A stretch of 64,000 bases of DNA from Symsagittifera roscoffensis (lineage: Eukaryota; Xenacoelomorpha; Acoela; Convolutidae): positions 85,958,890 through 86,022,889 of the forward strand of contig NC_087062.1 in assembly GCF_963678635.1 (NCBI RefSeq), given 5' to 3'. A program made the position numbers and the translations under genes. Below the pieces are notes generated by a model, which did not search any database, had not been told where the DNA came from, and saw nothing but the letters and a program-made list of their open reading frames with translations. Shown in pieces: positions 47,569 to 61,359 of this stretch; positions within the stretch are counted from its first letter, which is position 1, and each line of letters opens with the position of its first letter.

Positions 47569-50175
47569 ACTATCCCAGACATTTAATTAAAAAGTGATTA
47601 TTTCTTGATTTTTTTTGTTACCAAAATGAGTTTTTGTAATTACGATTGAAACTGACAGTGGAACTCAGCTTCAGGTGGTTTCAACTAAAGAGGTATTCAA
47701 GAGTACAAATACCGGAGACAAAAAAGTGAGTAATGTGGAATCGGAACTGTTATTTTTGCGGGAAAAAATTGGAAAAACAAGAATGTGAAATAACGGGTCC
47801 TTAATGTAAGCAGTTAAGAGATAACAGGCTGCCAGTAAACGAAAAGTATACTAACAAGGATTGTGTACTTGTATAGAACCCAACATTCGATCCAAGGACA
47901 GTAACTGACGTTACGGATGCGACAATTGAGTTTTTCAGTACAAGTCTGAAAATAAAAATTTCTAGTGGGGAAATTAAAACTTGTCACATGTATATGGGAA
48001 ATTACGGAAACAATATGCCCACTACCGTTTGTAAACTTGTATGCTTCGACGATAAGCCCGCTATACACAAGACCTGGAGAAATCTGAAATAACAGAAAAA
48101 CAATTTAAACAAGCGTAACATATACATTACGGAAAGCCTTCCTGAACAAGAGGTGGTAATTGGGAAAGCGGCCAATGATATGAACCTGATAACTACCACT
48201 GACAATTGCATAGTATCAGTGCTTGTCCATGATGAAAAACGTCGGGGCGAAACAAAGTTGATGCGAGTTGACGCAGTTGATGAATTACCAACGATTAACG
48301 CTGTTAAACGAAAAAAGACGAGTCTACACCGACTCTCGTCAAGACAACAATGAGGGGAATCCCCTGCAAAGAAAAAAACCGTCTCATTGACTGGATTTTG
48401 AACGGATAACTTGTGCTGTTTGTTGAACTTTGACAGAAAAACACAAAATAATATGAGTTAAAATGTAAAGCATATGAATAGCTTCTAACCCAAACTGGGT
48501 AGTAATGTTTGTGCTAAAATCTGTCAAATTACTCTCTGTTATTACTCTAATTATGGACCCAAAAAAGTAAAGGAAAAGGGTGACAAAATTTTTTTTGTTT
48601 TGTTTTGTCTTTTAAATTTTTTTTTCTCATATCATTTTTTTTGCGTTTCGTTTTCAATTTTTCAACTTATGAACTCTGACCGAACAAAAAATGATTCTTC
48701 TCCAACAAGTGCATAGATTAGTTTGTGGGATTTCCGCCCTGCTGGTGTAAGACATAAAGAAGAAAAACAGTCTTAGCAGTGTTTTTTAAAGACCATAAAT
48801 TAAATGAGTTGCTGCGATTTCCGCGCTGCTTTGTGGTCATATAAGATGAGTTATATACTTTTTCCTTTTAAAATGCAATTAGAATGAAGTCTAAAGACAT
48901 TTCTGCTTGATTAGTTCCCAGAGCTTGCGTGATTTCCCGCTGCTTTGCGATTTTTAAATGTAAATAAATAACGGAAAAAAATTCAGGAAAATGGAAATTG
49001 AAAAGGAAAAGAAGGAGGTGAAGTTTCGGAGGGGGATGAAAGAATCTTATACGGACATTAAAATTAAAAGTTAGCAATAGTCGTATTAATGCAAAGAATA
49101 AGAAAATTTCCGACAAGAGATAAAAACCACCTAGAGTTAGTGCGATTTCCGCACTGCCCTTGGTGATTTCTGGCAACTCATAGTGGCGATTTCCGCTGCT
49201 TTTAAAATAACATGTTTTTTTTTTGTAGTTAGGAAGCATGAATTTAAAACAGCCAGATCTTCACAAAAAATAATTAAATTTCAACAAGTTAAGAAACCGC
49301 ACGAGAATTATATGTTACACAGAAATGGTTAACAGAGACAAGGAGGAAACAGATTCCAAAACTTTTTCATTGTTTTCACAAATTATCAGATCATTGTCCC
49401 GAAACTTGCAAGAATTTGAATTAGAAGGAGAGAAATTGGCCCAACGTCCACATATCATCTGTTTAACTGAAACCTGGCAGAAAATAACTCTGACAATGAC
49501 ATCTTCGAAAATCAAGGATACGAACCTCTCTTTAGTTGCGCTAGAGTTAAACGAGGAAGAGGTATTCGCATCTATGTTTACATCGGGTCATTACATAGGA
49601 TAATAAAGCAAAAAAAGATAACAATATTCAAATCTTGCTAGTTCTCATAAAAAATCAAATAAATCAGAAAATAGTAGCCTGTGTTTACATTCCACCAAAT
49701 TCTCTGAACAACGATACCTTGGAAGCCTGCAAAACTATTTGGATGGATAAACGCTACCGTCCGAAACTGAACACATAGTTTGTGGTGGTTTCAACGTAAA
49801 TGATCTGTTAAATTTGACAAAGCGAATAAAATTACAGTGTATTATGATAGGAAATGGCGTGTTACAAAACAAAAAGGGCTGCTTCCCAATACGAGTGACA
49901 GATCGTTGTAGCACAATGATTGACTCATTTTTCTGTACATCCAGTTTCTCAACAAAATCTATCAAAAATTCAGTGTCTGATCATTCGTGTTCAATTTTTC
50001 TCAAATTTTCTGGAAAAGGATGTTTTTACTAAAATACAAAAAAGGGAAATAAGTGAGAAATTAGGTTTTTAATTGCAGCATAAGATTGGCGAATTTATGC
50101 ATTAATGGAATCCAGATTATCCGCAAACGTCTTCTCGGATTTTAGAAAACATAAATTTGATCCTTATGAAAGCAG

Positions 50176-50601
50176 TTGATACTTTTTCCTAGAGCAATTA
50201 CTAGCACAAACAGAAAGGAATCCATGCATTGTCGAAGAAGTAAAAAAAATGTAGCAGCAAAAAAGAGACGGTTACGAGAAGACTTTTTGAATGTTACAAC
50301 GGATGCCTGGAACAGATATATTTCTCAAAATAAAAATGTCAAAAACAAAATCATTCGCAAAAAACGAAAATACTATCAAAATAAATTAACGCTTGAGTCT
50401 AGTTCTAGAACCAAGATTTTTCTCACAATTTTTAAAAAAATTGAGAGGTTAAGGAAAAAATCCGAGTCACTTAATCTATCTAAGGAGGACGCTGAGCTAT
50501 TTAGCGAATACTTCCCGAATATAGGCGCCAGATTTGCACAGAGCAAACCAACTTGCACGGAAAATAATGTTAATCTTTCAGCAGCAATTGTTCTTTTTTG
50601 A
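50176..50601 (+). pseudogene. Endonuclease-RT linker remnant (copy C)
   Basis: A 141-codon frame rich in Lys/Arg (RRSKKNVAAKKRRLRE, KKNVKNKIIRKKRKYYQNK) and ending in EYFPNIGARFAQSKP. This is the linker usual between endonuclease and RT in CR1/L2-type ORF2. It is the longest surviving open stretch of the element. Confidence 0.55.
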
Positions 50602-51100
50602 AACAAATTGATTTAATTGAAGTCATTGAAGTCCACAAAAGTCTAAACATTAGATATAGCACAGATTGCTATGATATCAACATAGTTCTCGTCAAACATT
50701 TTAAAACTTCACTAGCAGGCCCTCTGACTGAAATTTTTAATGACAGCCTAACCCCAGGAGTCTACCCAATTAGTTTAAAAATTCAGAAGTTTTACCAAAT
50801 TCCAAGGAAGGAAAAATCGATGACCCCTCACACTAAAGACCAATTTCGCTTCTTCCAGTTCTGCGTTTAATTTTTCGAGCGTTTAATTTTCAGTCGAACC
50901 CAATCATATGTTGACAAATTAACTATCTTCCGAAACACTCAGTTTGGCTTCAGATCAAAAAAGAGCACTGTTGACGCCATCTTTAAATTGTACGAAGAAG
51001 TTTCAACATCACTATCGAACAAAAAACTAACTGTTCAGAAAACTTTTTTAGACCTCACAAAGGCTTTTGACACGGTTTATCACTCTATCCGCTTATAAAA

Positions 51101-51397
51101 TTGGAACTAATGGGACTCAGAGGGCCTGTCTTAACACTCTTGGACTCTTACCTTGACACTTGCTATCAGTACATCGAAACAAACTCTTTTAAGACCGAAT
51201 TTCAACTGGTAACTTTTGGAGTACCTCAAGGATATATCTTTGGCCCACTTTTACACATACTTAATCAAAACGATCTTCGAATAGTCACGAAAAACACAGG
51301 AGTACTTTTGTATCCTGATGACACTGTTCTGAAATCCACAAACAACAAAGACTATATTACTCTCGCACATCAATCGGCTTTGCATGAAGTAAATTAG
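51101..51397 (+). pseudogene. Reverse transcriptase fragment (copy C)
   Basis: Third copy of the RT motif 4-5 segment (GVPQGYIFGPLL, LYPDDTVL), again ending at the shared TAG. The preceding sequence encodes LDLTKAFDTVYHS in another frame. Confidence 0.7.
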
Positions 51398-53131
51398 TGG
51401 TTGAAAAAGAACAAATTGACACGAAATGTCAAAAAAACCAAGACCATGGGCCACTGTCGGCCCCAAAAAGCTGAAAAATAAGAACTGTCAAATAATTTTT
51501 GAATGACACCCAAATAGAGGATTTAGAATGTTTTAAATATCATGCAATTCACCTCGACTGTAAACTGAATTTTCATCAGCATATTGATAAGGTAAAAATA
51601 AAATTTTGCAGTTCTGTGGAGTGTTTTTTCAATTGAGAAAGTTTCTGACAGGACAGCAATTAATATTTGCGTATAAAAGTTTAAGCAACCAATCATCCAA
51701 TATGGTGTTTTAATTTATGCAAACACCGACAAAACTAAACTGTTAGAACTGGAAATGAAAATCAAAATGCTAATTAGAATTATTTTTTATTAGCGCAGGA
51801 CTGATTCAATCACTGAACTAATGCATGAAAAAATATATATACCGCAAAAAAATTTTTACGTCCGAAATTGTGAAATTAAAGTTAAAATTATTCGAAAAGA
51901 GTGCCAAAAAGATCCATTGAAATATGCCATTACTAAACAAGAGTTCAACGTGATATTTTCAAAGAGGAAATCAAATCAAAAGTTAGCTATAAGTAGAAAC
52001 AAACTCAACAGAGGGAGGGTCGATTACACCTAAAATTAGAAAAAAATTTTAATATTGATGTAAATTTTTTCCCGCCTGGGTCAATTTCTTGAAAGTGGTT
52101 TCTCGGTTTCAATTGAATAGTCTTAATCATAAAGTTTTGGATAATTACATTCTAGGAAGTACAACTATATTGGGCATGCTTTGAGACATTTTTTTGCTGA
52201 TTATATAGAATTTCTTTGTTGGTTTCTAGGTTATGGGTACAAATGACTACCCGAGAAAACAAAAAATAATATTTGTTTTTTTTTAGAGAAGAGTTTAAAG
52301 GTGCGAATAAAGAGGTTTACGTTTAATAAATGCTTACCGGTAGAACGGTCCGTTGCACTGGATCTAAAAATTTAACTAATTTTTTTGTTCTCCGCTTAAT
52401 GAGACACCTGAAAACGGGCCGTGCTGTCTTAATGGTGTTCTCCCAAACGGTTCAAATTTGTATTTGTAATTTTTTTTAAATAGTTCTAACTAGGTATCGT
52501 TTGGAAACAATTTATCATGATTATTATTTTGTATGTTCAAGTTGAATAGCTGGATCGCTTTTCTTTCTACTTCGAACAGTATTTATAATTATTTCAAAAG
52601 CCAATTTTTCTGGCATAAGAAGATTAAAATTTGAGTTTTTGAATAACATTTTATCTGGCAGAGTAATGTATTTACAAAAACTATCTTAGCAGCATGTACA
52701 CTTGATTGAAAATGAAATGCCTATTTTGCACTGTAGTCAAAATTACCACCTACTGTAACATATCACCCATATTTTCTGCTTGCAGGCAAAATTTTGAAAA
52801 AACAGTCCAAAAAGCATTTATAGGCACTCATTTATAGGCGCTCCCCCCTCAAAATTAGTATATTGTCACGGAAGGCGCCTTAAGAACATTTTTTGGGTCT
52901 CTCACCAAATCTGGATATCTCAAAATAAACAAAGGGGGGACCCTTAGGGTCGACCTTTAAGTCCAAACAAATTATACAACCTATTAAAAAATTTAATAAT
53001 AAAATCGCCGAGCTGTTTTTCTGACTTGAACATCATTTAAGAGATATACATCGAGTAAAACAACAGCCAATGAAGACATATATTTGCCACAGACGTGAAG
53101 GACTGAGACTAACATCTGAGATGGCTGAATA

Positions 53132-53763
53132 TATGGAAAACAAGGACTTATCAAAAAACTAAGATAATTTCAGCGGACGAAATCGCCACTCAAATTTATG
53201 TGGTAGTGATTGAAGGCTTTTCCCTATAAAATGGCTTTTCCATATAAGTCGAACCAAAAGCTTTTCCTAAAAGTCTCTAAAGTCATTGCAGTTCCACTAG
53301 TTTGGCCATGATTGTACTGGAGAAAAATTAAATTGTTTGAACAGAATACTAGGCAATGAAAAATAAAATAAATAAAGTGTTTAAATATAGTTTTATAATT
53401 GATGTGCTAGTAATTTTCAAGCCCCTCTTGATCTGTTTCAAAGATATTTTCGGAATTGTTGTTGCTCTTATTAACTTTACTTAATCAAGTCAGTAGGAAT
53501 AAATGAGCAGATGATGTATATCTTTATATGTATATCTTTATATCTTTTCTTTATTGCATTTTTGAAATAAAAGTTTCATGACAAGTTTTTTAGGATACTG
53601 AGGAGTCGAAAACTATTAAAGAGCCAATGTACCTAATGCAACTCCGATGCCGATGAGGCATACACAAATGATGACCATGGATGTCCTCGCATTTTTAATG
53701 TTCAAAATAAATCAGTGAGAAGTTTGCAAGATGTTTGATAACAAAAAAATCAATCGCCTTTTT
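53132..53763. other. No recognised feature
   Basis: AT-rich DNA between the retrotransposon array and a HINE-like copy. It includes a TATATCTTTATATGTATATC low-complexity stretch near 53,517. Confidence 0.4.
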
Positions 53764-54245
53764 TGTTCCGACTTTCGTAAAAAAAAGTAACGGAATATTT
53801 GTGCTCGTCTGGGTTTGTTTTTCTTCAGACAAATGTCTGACTTTTTAACTAGCCATTTTTGACGGAATTTTTTTTATCATTCGAAAGCTATTGTTGTCCT
53901 GAGCTGAAATTTGAAAAGATATTTCACCTGTGATCCTTTATTATAAAGCGAAGGGGGTTTAAAGATAGCCATTTTGGGCCATTTAGGATAATTAACGCGC
54001 GATATGTGTCGCGCTACTAACGCGTGAGCGGAGATCTAATCTGTCCTAGAAATTGTTCCAAATTGGTTGAAGCAAGCTTATTTTCCATTATTGATTTAGT
54101 ACTAGGAGCGAAATCTATCTCTTTATAGTTTATACGGCGTGTGGCGGGTTGATTTTCACAAAAAAATTTAAATTAAAAAATTTTCAATTCATTTTATTTC
54201 ATTAAGCTTTTTCATGTTATTATAACCTATGAGTTTTAAAATAAA
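53764..54245 (+). mobile_element. HINE-like element, 3'-truncated copy
   Basis: It begins TGTTCCGACTTTCG but the hairpin is disrupted by an A-run. The central ATTAACGCGCGATATG/CGCGCTACTAACGCG block and ATACGGCGTGTGGCGGG are present. The 3' hairpin and terminus are missing. It is more diverged than the 11-15 kb copies. Confidence 0.65.
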
Positions 54246-54649
54246 AAAGGAAGGAAGAATTCATGAAATTTGTTGACAGAACTTTGCCGAGCAGTTCGAA
54301 TAACGGCTAAATTGGCTGGTGATAAGAAGATGATGGACCGCCCAACCTTCAGAAATCAACTTTTATTTCACATTTTTGCCGAGATTAAAACAACACAAAA
54401 TTAGGGCCGCATAAAAAACAGGAACTATAATTTATGAGAGATATTATGAATCATGGTCACGTTTCGACTCATAGATCATGGCCACGTCTCGACACATGCA
54501 GGTGGCATTTTTTGAAATGCTGGCAAAAATCGACAAAAATTTCGTTGCAAAGCTTTTAAAACATTTCGAGCTGAAAAGCTCCGTGCCGACTTCTAAGACG
54601 TTTTGAGAGCATCTGCTTTATGTGCGCTGTGTGATATCGATAAATTATG

Positions 54650-54900
54650 ATTATCAGGGGATTTTTCATGCAGCAGACTTGCGTTGGGTGCAATTCAACA
54701 ATCGAAAGAATGGAATGTCTGATTTGCAGCGATTTCTGCGACAATCAGATTTTCAAAAAAATGGAACTGATACTCAAAAAAAATGAAACCAGTTTCAGAA
54801 CAGATTTCAGATAAAAGGCTTGCTGCGATTTCCGTGGCGGTCTGAAACTGAGCAAACTTTTAGTCAAATTAGAAAGCATAATAAAAAACTTATTGCAAGT
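54650..54900 (+). repeat. Diverged relative of the 57-62 kb tandem unit
   Basis: It aligns with 57,355-57,545: CTGATTTGC.GC, ATCAGATTT.CAAAAAAA, GAACTGAT, TTCAGAACAGATT.CAGAT, then CTACGATTTCCGCGG-like and TTAGTCAAATTAGAAAGC. On the + strand it could encode a Cys-rich segment (TCVGCNSTIERMECLICSDF), which is too short to assign. Confidence 0.55.
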
Positions 54901-57029
54901 TGTATACGTATGTTGCAGAATGCGTTTATCAAAAACTTTTGTTATTACCAACTCTGACAGCAGAAGTTCGGGTAATCGATGAACCTGTCTTACCGGAGGT
55001 TAGTCGATGATTGAACATGATAACCAATTTAAAAAAAATTAACTTCCGACTTTCTCAGCAAAAATTCTATCTCTATTTTAAAACACAACAAAAAATCGTC
55101 CACTGAAAAGATGTTAGGAATTCCAGCTAACTTTCACAGGAATTTGCAAGGAAATTCTTGAACAAATAGTCCCTAGTTTAGTTTTTATTTTTAATCATTG
55201 AATTTTTGTTTAGGGTTCACAGAAAGCAAACAATACCGGGAATGTCAGTCAACTACCGCAGAGAAGAGTTCAGGGAAAAAAAGGCAGCAAAATGTGCTAA
55301 TAGTCGAGAGAATTGCAAAGCAAAAACTGCAAGACCGTTTTTGAACAATTTACGTAAACATGACAAGACAGCCTCTGTAATAATCTTTCTCAGCAGCGGA
55401 ATAGAAATGAGCTATGCTGAAAGACAGTGCGCTGACGTGAGCAAGTTTTTAAAAACCTTTAGGCTTCAATTTTATTTTTTCAATGCCCAGTTTCTAGCAA
55501 AAATCAATGTGCTTGTTGAGTTAACTTTTTTGCTAGAAGCTAGTTGAGATAAACAGCTTGAACAGCATCTTCTTTAAACTATTGCTGTTGAGAGCTTGTT
55601 GCATATTGAGCGAGTTAACAAATTTGTATAAGTTATGGAGTTCCTCATTAACAGACATGGAATAGGTATATTCATTTGGAGCTTTGAAATCTCAACAAAA
55701 TACAAATTGAATCATTATTTTCATTATAGTGCGTGTTTTTTTGCTTTGCTTATGACTGAAATTGAGTTGAAAGTTGTTACCGAAACTTACTCTGCTTCAA
55801 TTCGAGTCAAGACTTATTGCAACAAATGCTTTGCAGAACTGTCTGCATATATGGTTGAGTGGGCAAATGAAGGACTGCCAGGAGCTCCGAATCAGTGTTT
55901 TGTCGGGCAGCAAGTTGAAAACCTTGATAAGAAAATGCCGATCAAATGCTTAACGAAACTAGCATCAAAAATATAGATGAAGAACTTCTCATTTTGACAC
56001 CTGAAGGCGTGTCTTCATACATCGGAAAAAACGACATTACACGCAATCCCTTGGCTAGCACGGCTAGATACTCTTTTTTGACTTTTTCTAGTTTATTTTT
56101 TAAATTCTTCTTTTCAATTTTTAAGGTGCTGAAAAAATAAATAGATAAAAAAATACCTTCGAACACACCAGAAACTTTTCTAACTTTCATTAGGTTTCAA
56201 GTACTTCAGGACTATCTTCAATATTTTTCTGTACCTTCAAAGCATGATTAATCAAATGTAGAAATTCAAATACAGGAAAAGAATCAATTTATGAGAAAGG
56301 GGAGAAATCTAATTTACATTGCAAATCATTAGATAAGTTGCTTGCTCTTTTTCTTTTTTTTCGCAGCTTAGCATTTTTTATTAAGAAAAAGAATGTGCCT
56401 TTACGCTCAATTGTTTAATTTGTTAGAATAACGCAGCTGATAGAAATCTGTAACTCCTGAATAAATCAAGGAACCTCAAAGAAAAACATCAATTCATTAT
56501 GTTTTGCCACAATCAAAGAACAATTTGATCAATTATGAACAAGCTGCAAAAAGTCACGGTTATACGGGTAATAAGTGTTTTTTTTTTCAGAACAATAATC
56601 TGAATAAATAAGAATTAAAATTTAATTTAAATTTTCGCTGATCTGTTCTATCGTTTTCGAAGACGAATTAAAAATTGTAAGGCAAAGCGCAAAAGTGCGA
56701 AGGATTTCAGTTCAAACTACTACTCCCCGAAAATCTTTTTTTTTCTTGTAGTCGGCTGATCAGAATGGAGCACGACAAGTATTATCGAAAGTTGTCCTTC
56801 AGCTTGAGGAAACTGTTGGTTGTTTACAGTCAACGATCCAAAAATTAGCTACTGATACAACCGTTTTGTACAAGAGCCTAGACACTTTGGTTTCGCGAAC
56901 CTAGAAGAAATGACAAAACAGGCAAAGATTATGAAATAAGTGGTGAGTTTTTGCTTTATTTCTAAAATAAAATGGTTTTGCTAGAAACTCAACGTTTCTT
57001 CTGAAGAATTGAAGAAAATTACTCAATCT
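54901..57029. pseudogene. Possible decayed coding region
   Basis: Several short + strand segments look coding but do not join cleanly. These are a Lys/Arg-rich stretch after an AG at about 55,213 (VNYRREEFREKKAAKCANSR), a Cys-containing segment near 55,815 (YCNKCFAELSAYMVEW), EELLILTPEGVSSYIG near 55,978, and, after a pyrimidine-rich AG (56,751), a heptad-like stretch (VLSKVVLQLEETVGCLQSTI). Stops separate them. They might be exons of a gene or remains of the same protein as in the tandem units downstream. I cannot name a family with confidence. Confidence 0.3.
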
Positions 57030-59191
57030 CAAACAAGCAATCATTCATTTCAGAAGGGACAAGCAACGTGAACTACTTCTGGTTTTGAGGAGAATTTTCG
57101 TTTTTGGTTTTTCGAGTAGAAGAAAAAACGTTGGCCATTGATCCAGTTTTTTCATTTGATTCAAATTCATTTTTTCAAAAATAAAAGCTTACTCTCAAAA
57201 TCAAAAAAGCTGCAATCTTTAAGACATTTTTTTAATCAAATTTCAAAAAATTGAAAATGCTTCAAACTTTTTTGTCTGTTCAATCTTTTTTTCTTTCAGC
57301 TTTGTATTTTTTTATGCATCAGTATTGATGAGGGTTCAAGTGAACAAGGAAAAAACAAGAAGATCTGATTTGCTGCATTTTTCGTGGTGATCAGATTTCC
57401 AAAAAAAATAGAACTGATAATCAAAAAGAATTTTAAAGCTAGATTCAGAACAGATTGCAGATGAATGGCGGGCTACGATTTCCGCGGCAAGCTCTTAGTC
57501 AAATTAGAAAGCAAAATCAAAAACTAATTACAAATATTAGAGGTGTGTTGCCACTTTGGCGACCATCTACTGCAAACTACTTGATAGCATCAAATTACTC
57601 AATCTCAAACCAGCAATCATTTTTTTCAGAAGGGTTAAACAACGTGAAAGTTTTGAAAAAGGATTTTCGTTTACTGTTTTTCCAGTTAGAATTAAAAGTT
57701 GTCAATTGATCCAGTTTTTTAAATTGGTTTAAGCTCATGAAAAAAATTTATTAAAATTATCATGAAAAAGTTATTTTAAATAATAACTTGCTCTCAAATC
57801 AAAAAAAGCTGCAACCTAAAAAACATTTTCTGTCAAAATTCAAAAATTCAAATGTTTTAAACTTTTTAATCAGTTTTTTCTTGGTTTCCTTAACCACGCT
57901 TCTATGCTTCCTTCAATTAGGTTTTCATTTTTTAGGTTCCATTCTTCTTTCAATTAAGTTTTCATTTTTTAAGCTGACTCACAGGAACGCATGGGTTTTT
58001 TGAATCAAAGCCCCCGATGAGCTAGAAAGCTTGAAAAAAGGACATAATGGAAATCTTGTATCTGTGAAAGGATCAACACCCAACTCATGGGTTGGCGCAG
58101 TTGCAAGAGTTTTGCTCTGTGACAAAGAACTCGAAAAGTTTGTTCTGGAGCCAGGGAGAATTGGCAAGATGAAAAGAGTAAAACAATAATGACCAAATTC
58201 AAGGTGGAAAGGTTTAACTATTGCTATTGAGTACAGTTTCTTGTTGTTGCTTGAAATAGAAAAAATTATAAAAATTATGTTTGGTTTAAGCTGCTTGTGG
58301 AGTTCGCTGGTCTAAGTGCAAGCGACCGCAAGTTGCCTTTCATCAAATGGAAGAAGATTTCAACGCAGTTGGGACTGAGAACAAATCCACGCGAGTTTTG
58401 TTCGCAAGCAGAAAACAGAAGGAAATAAAAGCATGTGAAGTGATCTAAGTCTCTTCAACTAAGCCAATCGATGAAAGTATCCAAATAAAGTCAAGTGCTT
58501 TGCTTTATTTGGATAAGATTTACCGTGTTGTTGAATTTAACCATTGGTATCATTTTTTTGCAGCAATGGGTTGCTTTCACTCAAACTAATTGATCAAAAC
58601 AAATTTGCTTGTTTAATCTAGTTATATTGCTTAATTTCTCCAATTTAGGAGATGGTTACTAAAAAAATGTTGAAAAACCCATACAGGCAGATATTCAATT
58701 GTAGCATTCGAATTTTATTCAAATGGTTACTGTCGTCTTTCTTCCGTATACACAGTCAACAGTTGGTGCTATAAGCATGTAAATTTAACTTTATTTAGCG
58801 CAAAATTAAATGCCTCAGGGTTCTCCAAAAACAATTCAGGAAGTTGATTTGATACTTTTTATTTTGATTTATATTTATTCCAAACCGTTCCATTTATCTT
58901 GAATTATATTGCTGAGTTTGCTATTTTATTATGTTCTTAGAACAGCACTTTGATTTACATGTAATATGTAATTAAGATTGAAATTGTACTTAACCTTTGT
59001 CGGCAAACGTGATTAATTTGGTTGATTTTGCCATTTCGTTAACCCACACATTCTAATGCAATTGTTTGCTTTCATGAATGTAAGGTCGATGCATTCATGA
59101 AATCAAAATCAAAAACTAATTACAAATAGTAGAGGTGTGTTGCCACTTTGGCGACCATCTACTGCAAACTACTTGATAGCATCAAATTACT
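57030..59191. repeat. Tandem array unit 1 (2.17 kb)
   Basis: It repeats at a fixed 2168-bp spacing (for example 57,455 and 59,623; 57,788 and 59,956) with very few differences. Inside each full unit a module of about 110 bp (AGAGGTGTGTTGCCACTTTG ... TCAATCTCAAAC) occurs twice, 576 bp apart. I placed the unit border arbitrarily at the first shared position. Confidence 0.85.
58009..58188 (+). pseudogene. BEN-like coding remnant, copy 1
   Basis: The open segment APDELESLKKG... contains LVSVKGSTPNSWVGAVARVL followed by LCDKELEKFVLEPGRIGKMK. This resembles a BEN domain start (small-residue loop, then an A-x-x-L-L helix and D-x-E-L). An in-frame TGA lies just upstream and TAA ends it, so it is not a complete gene. 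A further segment in another frame (58,288-58,425) reads LVEFAGLSASDRKLPFIKWK. The domain call is tentative. Confidence 0.35.
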
Positions 59192-61359
59192 CAATCTCAA
59201 ACAAGCAATCATTCATTTCAGAAGGGACAAGCAACGTGAACTACTTCTGGTTTTGAGGAGAATTTTCGTTTTTGGTTTTTCGAGTAGAAGAAAAAACGTT
59301 GGCCATTGATCCAGTTTTTTCATTTGATTCAAATTCATTTTTTCAAAAATAAAAGCTTACTCTCAAAATCAAAAAAGCTGCAATCTTTAAGACATTTTTT
59401 TAATCAAATTTCAAAAAATTGAAAATGCTTCAAACTTTTTTGTCTGTTCAATCTTTTTTTCTTTCAGCTTTGTATTTTTTTATGCATCAGTATTGATGAG
59501 GGTTCAAGTGAACAAGGAAAAAACAAGAAGATCTGATTTGCTGCATTTTTCGTGGTGATCAGATTTCCAAAAAAAATAGAACTGATAATCAAAAAGAATT
59601 TTAAAGCTAGATTCAGAACAGATTGCAGATGAATGGCGGGCTACGATTTCCGCGGCAAGCTCTTAGTCAAATTAGAAAGCAAAATCAAAAACTAATTACA
59701 AATATTAGAGGTGTGTTGCCACTTTGGCGACCATCTACTGCAAACTACTTGATAGCATCAAATTACTCAATCTCAAACCAGCAATCATTTTTTTCAGAAG
59801 GGTTAAACAACGTGAAAGTTTTGAAAAAGGATTTTCGTTTACTGTTTTTCCAGTTAGAATTAAAAGTTGTCAATTGATCCAGTTTTTTAAATTGGTTTAA
59901 GCTCATGAAAAAAATTTATTAAAATTATCATGAAAAAGTTATTTTAAATAATAACTTGCTCTCAAATCAAAAAAAGCTGCAACCTAAAAAACATTTTCTG
60001 TCAAAATTCAAAAATTCAAATGTTTTAAACTTTTTAATCAGTTTTTTCTTGGTTTCCTTAACCACGCTTCTATGCTTCCTTCAATTAGGTTTTCATTTTT
60101 TAGGTTCCATTCTTCTTTCAATTAAGTTTTCATTTTTTAAGCTGACTCACAGGAACGCATGGGTTTTTTGAATCAAAGCCCCCGATGAGCTAGAAAGCTT
60201 GAAAAAAGGACATAATGGAAATCTTGTATCTGTGAAAGGATCAACACCCAACTCATGGGTTGGCGCAGTTGCAAGAGTTTTGCTCTGTGACAAAGAACTC
60301 GAAAAGTTTGTTCTGGAGCCAGGGAGAATTGGCAAGATGAAAAGAGTAAAACAATAATGACCAAATTCAAGGTGGAAAGGTTTAACTATTGCTATTGAGT
60401 ACAGTTTCTTGTTGTTGCTTGAAATAGAAAAAATTATAAAAATTATGTTTGGTTTAAGCTGCTTGTGGAGTTCGCTGGTCTAAGTGCAAGCGACCGCAAG
60501 TTGCCTTTCATCAAATGGAAGAAGATTTCAACGCAGTTGGGACTGAGAACAAATCCACGCGAGTTTTGTTCGCAAGCAGAAAACAGAAGGAAATAAAAGC
60601 ATGTGAAGTGATCTAAGTCTCTTCAACTAAGCCAATCGATGAAAGTATCCAAATAAAGTCAAGTGCTTTGCTTTATTTGGATAAGATTTACCGTGTTGTT
60701 GAATTTAACCATTGGTATCATTTTTTTTGCAGCAATGGGTTGCTTTCACTCAAACTAATTGATCAAAACAAATTTGCTTGTTTAATCTAGTTATATTGCT
60801 TAATTTCTCCAATTTAGGAGATGGTTACTAAAAAAATGTTGAAAAACCCATACAGGCAGATATTCAATTGTAGCATTCGAATTTTATTCAAATGGTTACT
60901 GTCGTCTTTCTTCCGTATACACAGTCAACAGTTGGTGCTATAAGCATGTAAATTTAACTTTATTTAGCGCAAAATTAAATGCCTCAGGGTTCTCCAAAAA
61001 CAATTCAGGAAGTTGATTTGATACTTTTTATTTTGATTTATATTTATTCCAAACCGTTCCATTTATCTTGAATTATATTGCTGAGTTTGCTATTTTATTA
61101 TGTTCTTAGAACAGCACTTTGATTTACATGTAATATGTAATTAAGATTGAAATTGTACTTAACCTTTGTCGGCAAACGTGATTAATTTGGTTGATTTTGC
61201 CATTTCGTTAACCCACACATTCTAATGCAATTGTTTGCTTTCATGAATGTAAGGTCGATGCATTCATGAAATCAAAATCAAAAACTAATTACAAATAGTA
61301 GAGGTGTGTTGCCACTTTGGCGACCATCTACTGCAAACTACTTGATAGCATCAAATTAC
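59192..61359. repeat. Tandem array unit 2 (2.17 kb)
   Basis: Near-perfect copy of unit 1. The only clear length change noticed is one extra T in a T-run before GCAGCAATGGG (about 60,721). Confidence 0.85.
60177..60356 (+). pseudogene. BEN-like coding remnant, copy 2
   Basis: Identical in sequence to copy 1 over the part I compared, with the same flanking stops. The interrupted frame was therefore duplicated, not independently lost. Confidence 0.35.

Larger units (their letters stand above)
47569..53131 (+). mobile_element. Same retrotransposon, full-unit copy C
   Basis: Collinear with copy A over its whole length (offset about 8657). The endonuclease-to-RT linker frame (50176-50601) is longer here because the A-run deletion of copies A and B is absent. 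It is still dead, with the same TAG in the RT C-terminus and other breaks. The right end is ..CTGAGATGGCTGAATA, the same as copy B. Confidence 0.8.

Noticed and set aside
53517-53545. TATATCTTTATATG repeats as a promoter or satellite
   Set aside because: Only about two units of low complexity and no gene nearby.
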